Of a stretch of DNA of 6,415 nt, positions 4,999-6,415 are shown piece after piece; position 1 is the stretch's first letter; the number at the start of each line of letters is the position of its first letter. The DNA is from Bacillota bacterium (GTDB lineage: Bacteria > Bacillota > Bacilli > Alicyclobacillales > Alicyclobacillaceae), in contig JAKADF010000205.1 of assembly GCA_021820805.1 (NCBI GenBank), positions 1 through 6,415 on the forward strand, given 5' to 3'. The notes beneath the pieces are model-generated. The model was not told the DNA's origin. It did not search any database and saw only the letters and a list, made by a program, of their open reading frames with translations. Position numbers and translations under genes: made by a program.

Positions 4999-6415
4999 GT
5001 GTCAGGAAATGAAAGGCAATCTCGGATTCGAAATTTCTCGATAATTGCTCATATTGACCACGGTAAATCAACACTTGCTGACCGGATTTTAGAGTTTACA
5101 GGAACTGTTGCTAAACGGGAAATGCAAGAACAATTACTTGATCAAATGGATATTGAACGTGAGCGCGGAATTACGATAAAGCTTCAGGCTGTTCGTCTTA
5201 ACTATAAAGCCAAAGACGGCGAAGAATATGAACTTAACTTGATTGATACTCCTGGGCATGTTGACTTTACTTACGAGGTATCAAGGAGTTTGGCTGCTTG
5301 TGAAGGAGCGCTTCTAGTTGTTGACGCAGCACAGGGTATAGAGGCTCAGACGTTAGCGAATGTGTATTTAGCTTTGGAAAATGACTTGGAGATTCTGCCA
5401 GTTGTAAACAAAATTGATTTGCCAAGTGCTGAGCCACAGCGTGTTAAGCAAGAGATTGAGGATATCATCGGCTTAGATACAAGTGATGCAGTTCTAGCTT
5501 CTGCAAAGGCTGGGATTGGAATCGAAGAGATTTTGGAACAAGTCGTACAGAAGGTGCCTGCACCCGTAGGTGACGAAACAAAACCGCTCCAAGCCTTAAT
5601 TTTTGATTCTCACTACGATGCATATCGTGGCGTAATTGTATATATGCGTATATTTAATGGAGAGGTCAGGCCAGGTATGCGTGTTCGTATGATGGCAACC
5701 GGGGCAGAGTTTGAAGTGACAGAAGTTGGCGTTTTCAAACCAAGAATGATCCCAGTTGACAGTTTGTCTGCCGGGGAAGTCGGCTATCTGTCAGCAAGTA
5801 TTAAAAATGTTCGTGACACACGGGTTGGTGACACGGTAACGGATGCTCTGCATCCTGCACTTTCGCCCTTACCGGGTTATCGAAAGAGTAACCCAATGGT
5901 ATTTTGCGGCTTATATCCGGTGGACAGCAAGGACTATCAGGATTTACGTGAAGCTCTAGAAAAGCTGGAATTGAACGATGCAGCGCTCACTTATGAGCCT
6001 GAAACCTCCAGTGCACTGGGTTTTGGTTTTCGTTGCGGATTTCTAGGCATGCTTCATATGGAAATTGTGCAAGAGAGACTGGAACGTGAATATCAGCTGA
6101 CGCTCATCACGACTGCACCCAGTGTTATCTATCACGTATTCTTGACTGATGGAACCATGATAGAAATCGATAATCCAAGTGAGGTGCCGCCATCGGATCG
6201 TGTAGAACATATTGAAGAGCCATATGTAAAAGCGTCCATCATTGTTCCAAAAGATCACGTTGGCTCAGTTATGGACTTGTGTCAAGAAAAGCGCGGTAAT
6301 TTCAAGGATATGCAGTACCTTGACGCAACTAGGACAACTGTTATTTATGAACTGCCTTTATCAGAAATTGTTTATGATTTTTTTGACCGGCTTAAGTCTT
6401 CTACAAAAGGTTACG
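4999..6415 (+). CDS. lepA: elongation factor 4 (LepA), 3' end beyond the window
   Basis: A ribosome-bound translational GTPase (EF4), reported to act on stalled or mispositioned ribosomes and in 30S biogenesis. The frame is open from GTG 4999 to the last base, 472 complete codons of the usual 600 or so, so roughly the last fifth is missing. GTPase motifs are all present: P-loop AHIDHGKST (17-25), switch I RGITIK (56-61), DTPGH (83-87), NKID (137-140) and SAK (168-170). Beyond are the beta-barrel domain and the EF-G-like domains, including [20 protein letters not shown], a LepA hallmark. The start GTG follows AGGAGG (4987-4992) with 6-base spacing and gives [23 protein letters not shown]. It has its own promoter. 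In B. subtilis hemN and hrcA follow, and the same may hold here outside the window. Nothing is anomalous. Confidence 0.98.
   Translation, partial: MSGNERQSRIRNFSIIAHIDHGKSTLADRILEFTGTVAKREMQEQLLDQMDIERERGITIKLQAVRLNYKAKDGEEYELNLIDTPGHVDFTYEVSRSLAACEGALLVVDAAQGIEAQTLANVYLALENDLEILPVVNKIDLPSAEPQRVKQEIEDIIGLDTSDAVLASAKAGIGIEEILEQVVQKVPAPVGDETKPLQALIFDSHYDAYRGVIVYMRIFNGEVRPGMRVRMMATGAEFEVTEVGVFKPRMIPVDSLSAGEVGYLSASIKNVRDTRVGDTVTDALHPALSPLPGYRKSNPMVFCGLYPVDSKDYQDLREALEKLELNDAALTYEPETSSALGFGFRCGFLGMLHMEIVQERLEREYQLTLITTAPSVIYHVFLTDGTMIEIDNPSEVPPSDRVEHIEEPYVKASIIVPKDHVGSVMDLCQEKRGNFKDMQYLDATRTTVIYELPLSEIVYDFFDRLKSSTKGY

Noticed and set aside
6043..6258. Minus-strand frame of 71 codons within lepA
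   Set aside because: It is the antisense shadow of a strongly conserved lepA region.
1..6415. CRISPR arrays, tRNA or rRNA genes, insertion sequences, phage attachment sites
   Set aside because: No spaced direct repeats, transposase motifs, cloverleaf or rRNA signatures were seen by eye on either strand.

Overview
The window comes from an endospore-forming Bacillota (class Bacilli). The evidence is a germination protease gene (gpr), an alpha/beta-type small acid-soluble spore protein (SASP) gene, strong Shine-Dalgarno (SD) sequences, several GTG starts, and the neighbourhood holA / rpsT / gpr / lepA. That neighbourhood resembles the Bacillus subtilis region comEC-holA(yqeN)-rpsT-gpr-spoIIP-yqxA-lepA. 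Genus cannot be fixed from sequence alone. Base composition looks moderate, and a lineage such as Alicyclobacillaceae or Paenibacillaceae is only a guess.

Layout. Bases 1-51 may hold the last codons of an upstream gene. A sigma-A-like promoter at 62-91 leads to holA (116-1141, DNA polymerase III delta subunit). A divergent SASP gene follows 20 bases later (1162-1461). A bidirectional terminator (1465-1491) separates it from rpsT (complement 1513-1782, ribosomal protein S20). rpsT is transcribed divergently from gpr (1883-2935). gpr meets, tail to tail and sharing the TTAA stop, a lytic transglycosylase gene on the minus strand (2932-3615). A 184-base AT-rich spacer leads to a two-gene, translationally overlapping cassette on the plus strand: a membrane-anchored proline-rich protein (3800-4237) and a six-helix, cation-efflux-like protein (4230-4889). 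An extended -10 promoter (4900-4929) then starts lepA (4999 onward), which is cut off by the window end after about 472 of roughly 600 residues.

How the genes relate. Three themes are interleaved: replication and translation housekeeping (holA, rpsT, lepA), spore DNA protection and its reversal at germination (SASP and GPR), and envelope functions (transglycosylase, anchored protein, cation-efflux-like protein). SASPs coat spore DNA, and GPR degrades them when the spore germinates.

No wholly new multi-gene system can be demonstrated here. The observations most worth following are four. The SASP has an insertion in its first DNA-binding helix and lacks the glutamates of the usual GPR cleavage site. 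The interval between gpr and lepA lacks spoIIP, which sits there in B. subtilis, and holds other envelope genes instead. The cation-efflux-like protein has no C-terminal domain, cysteines where the transmembrane metal ligands normally lie, and a histidine-rich tail. GPR appears to have a propeptide about twice the usual length.
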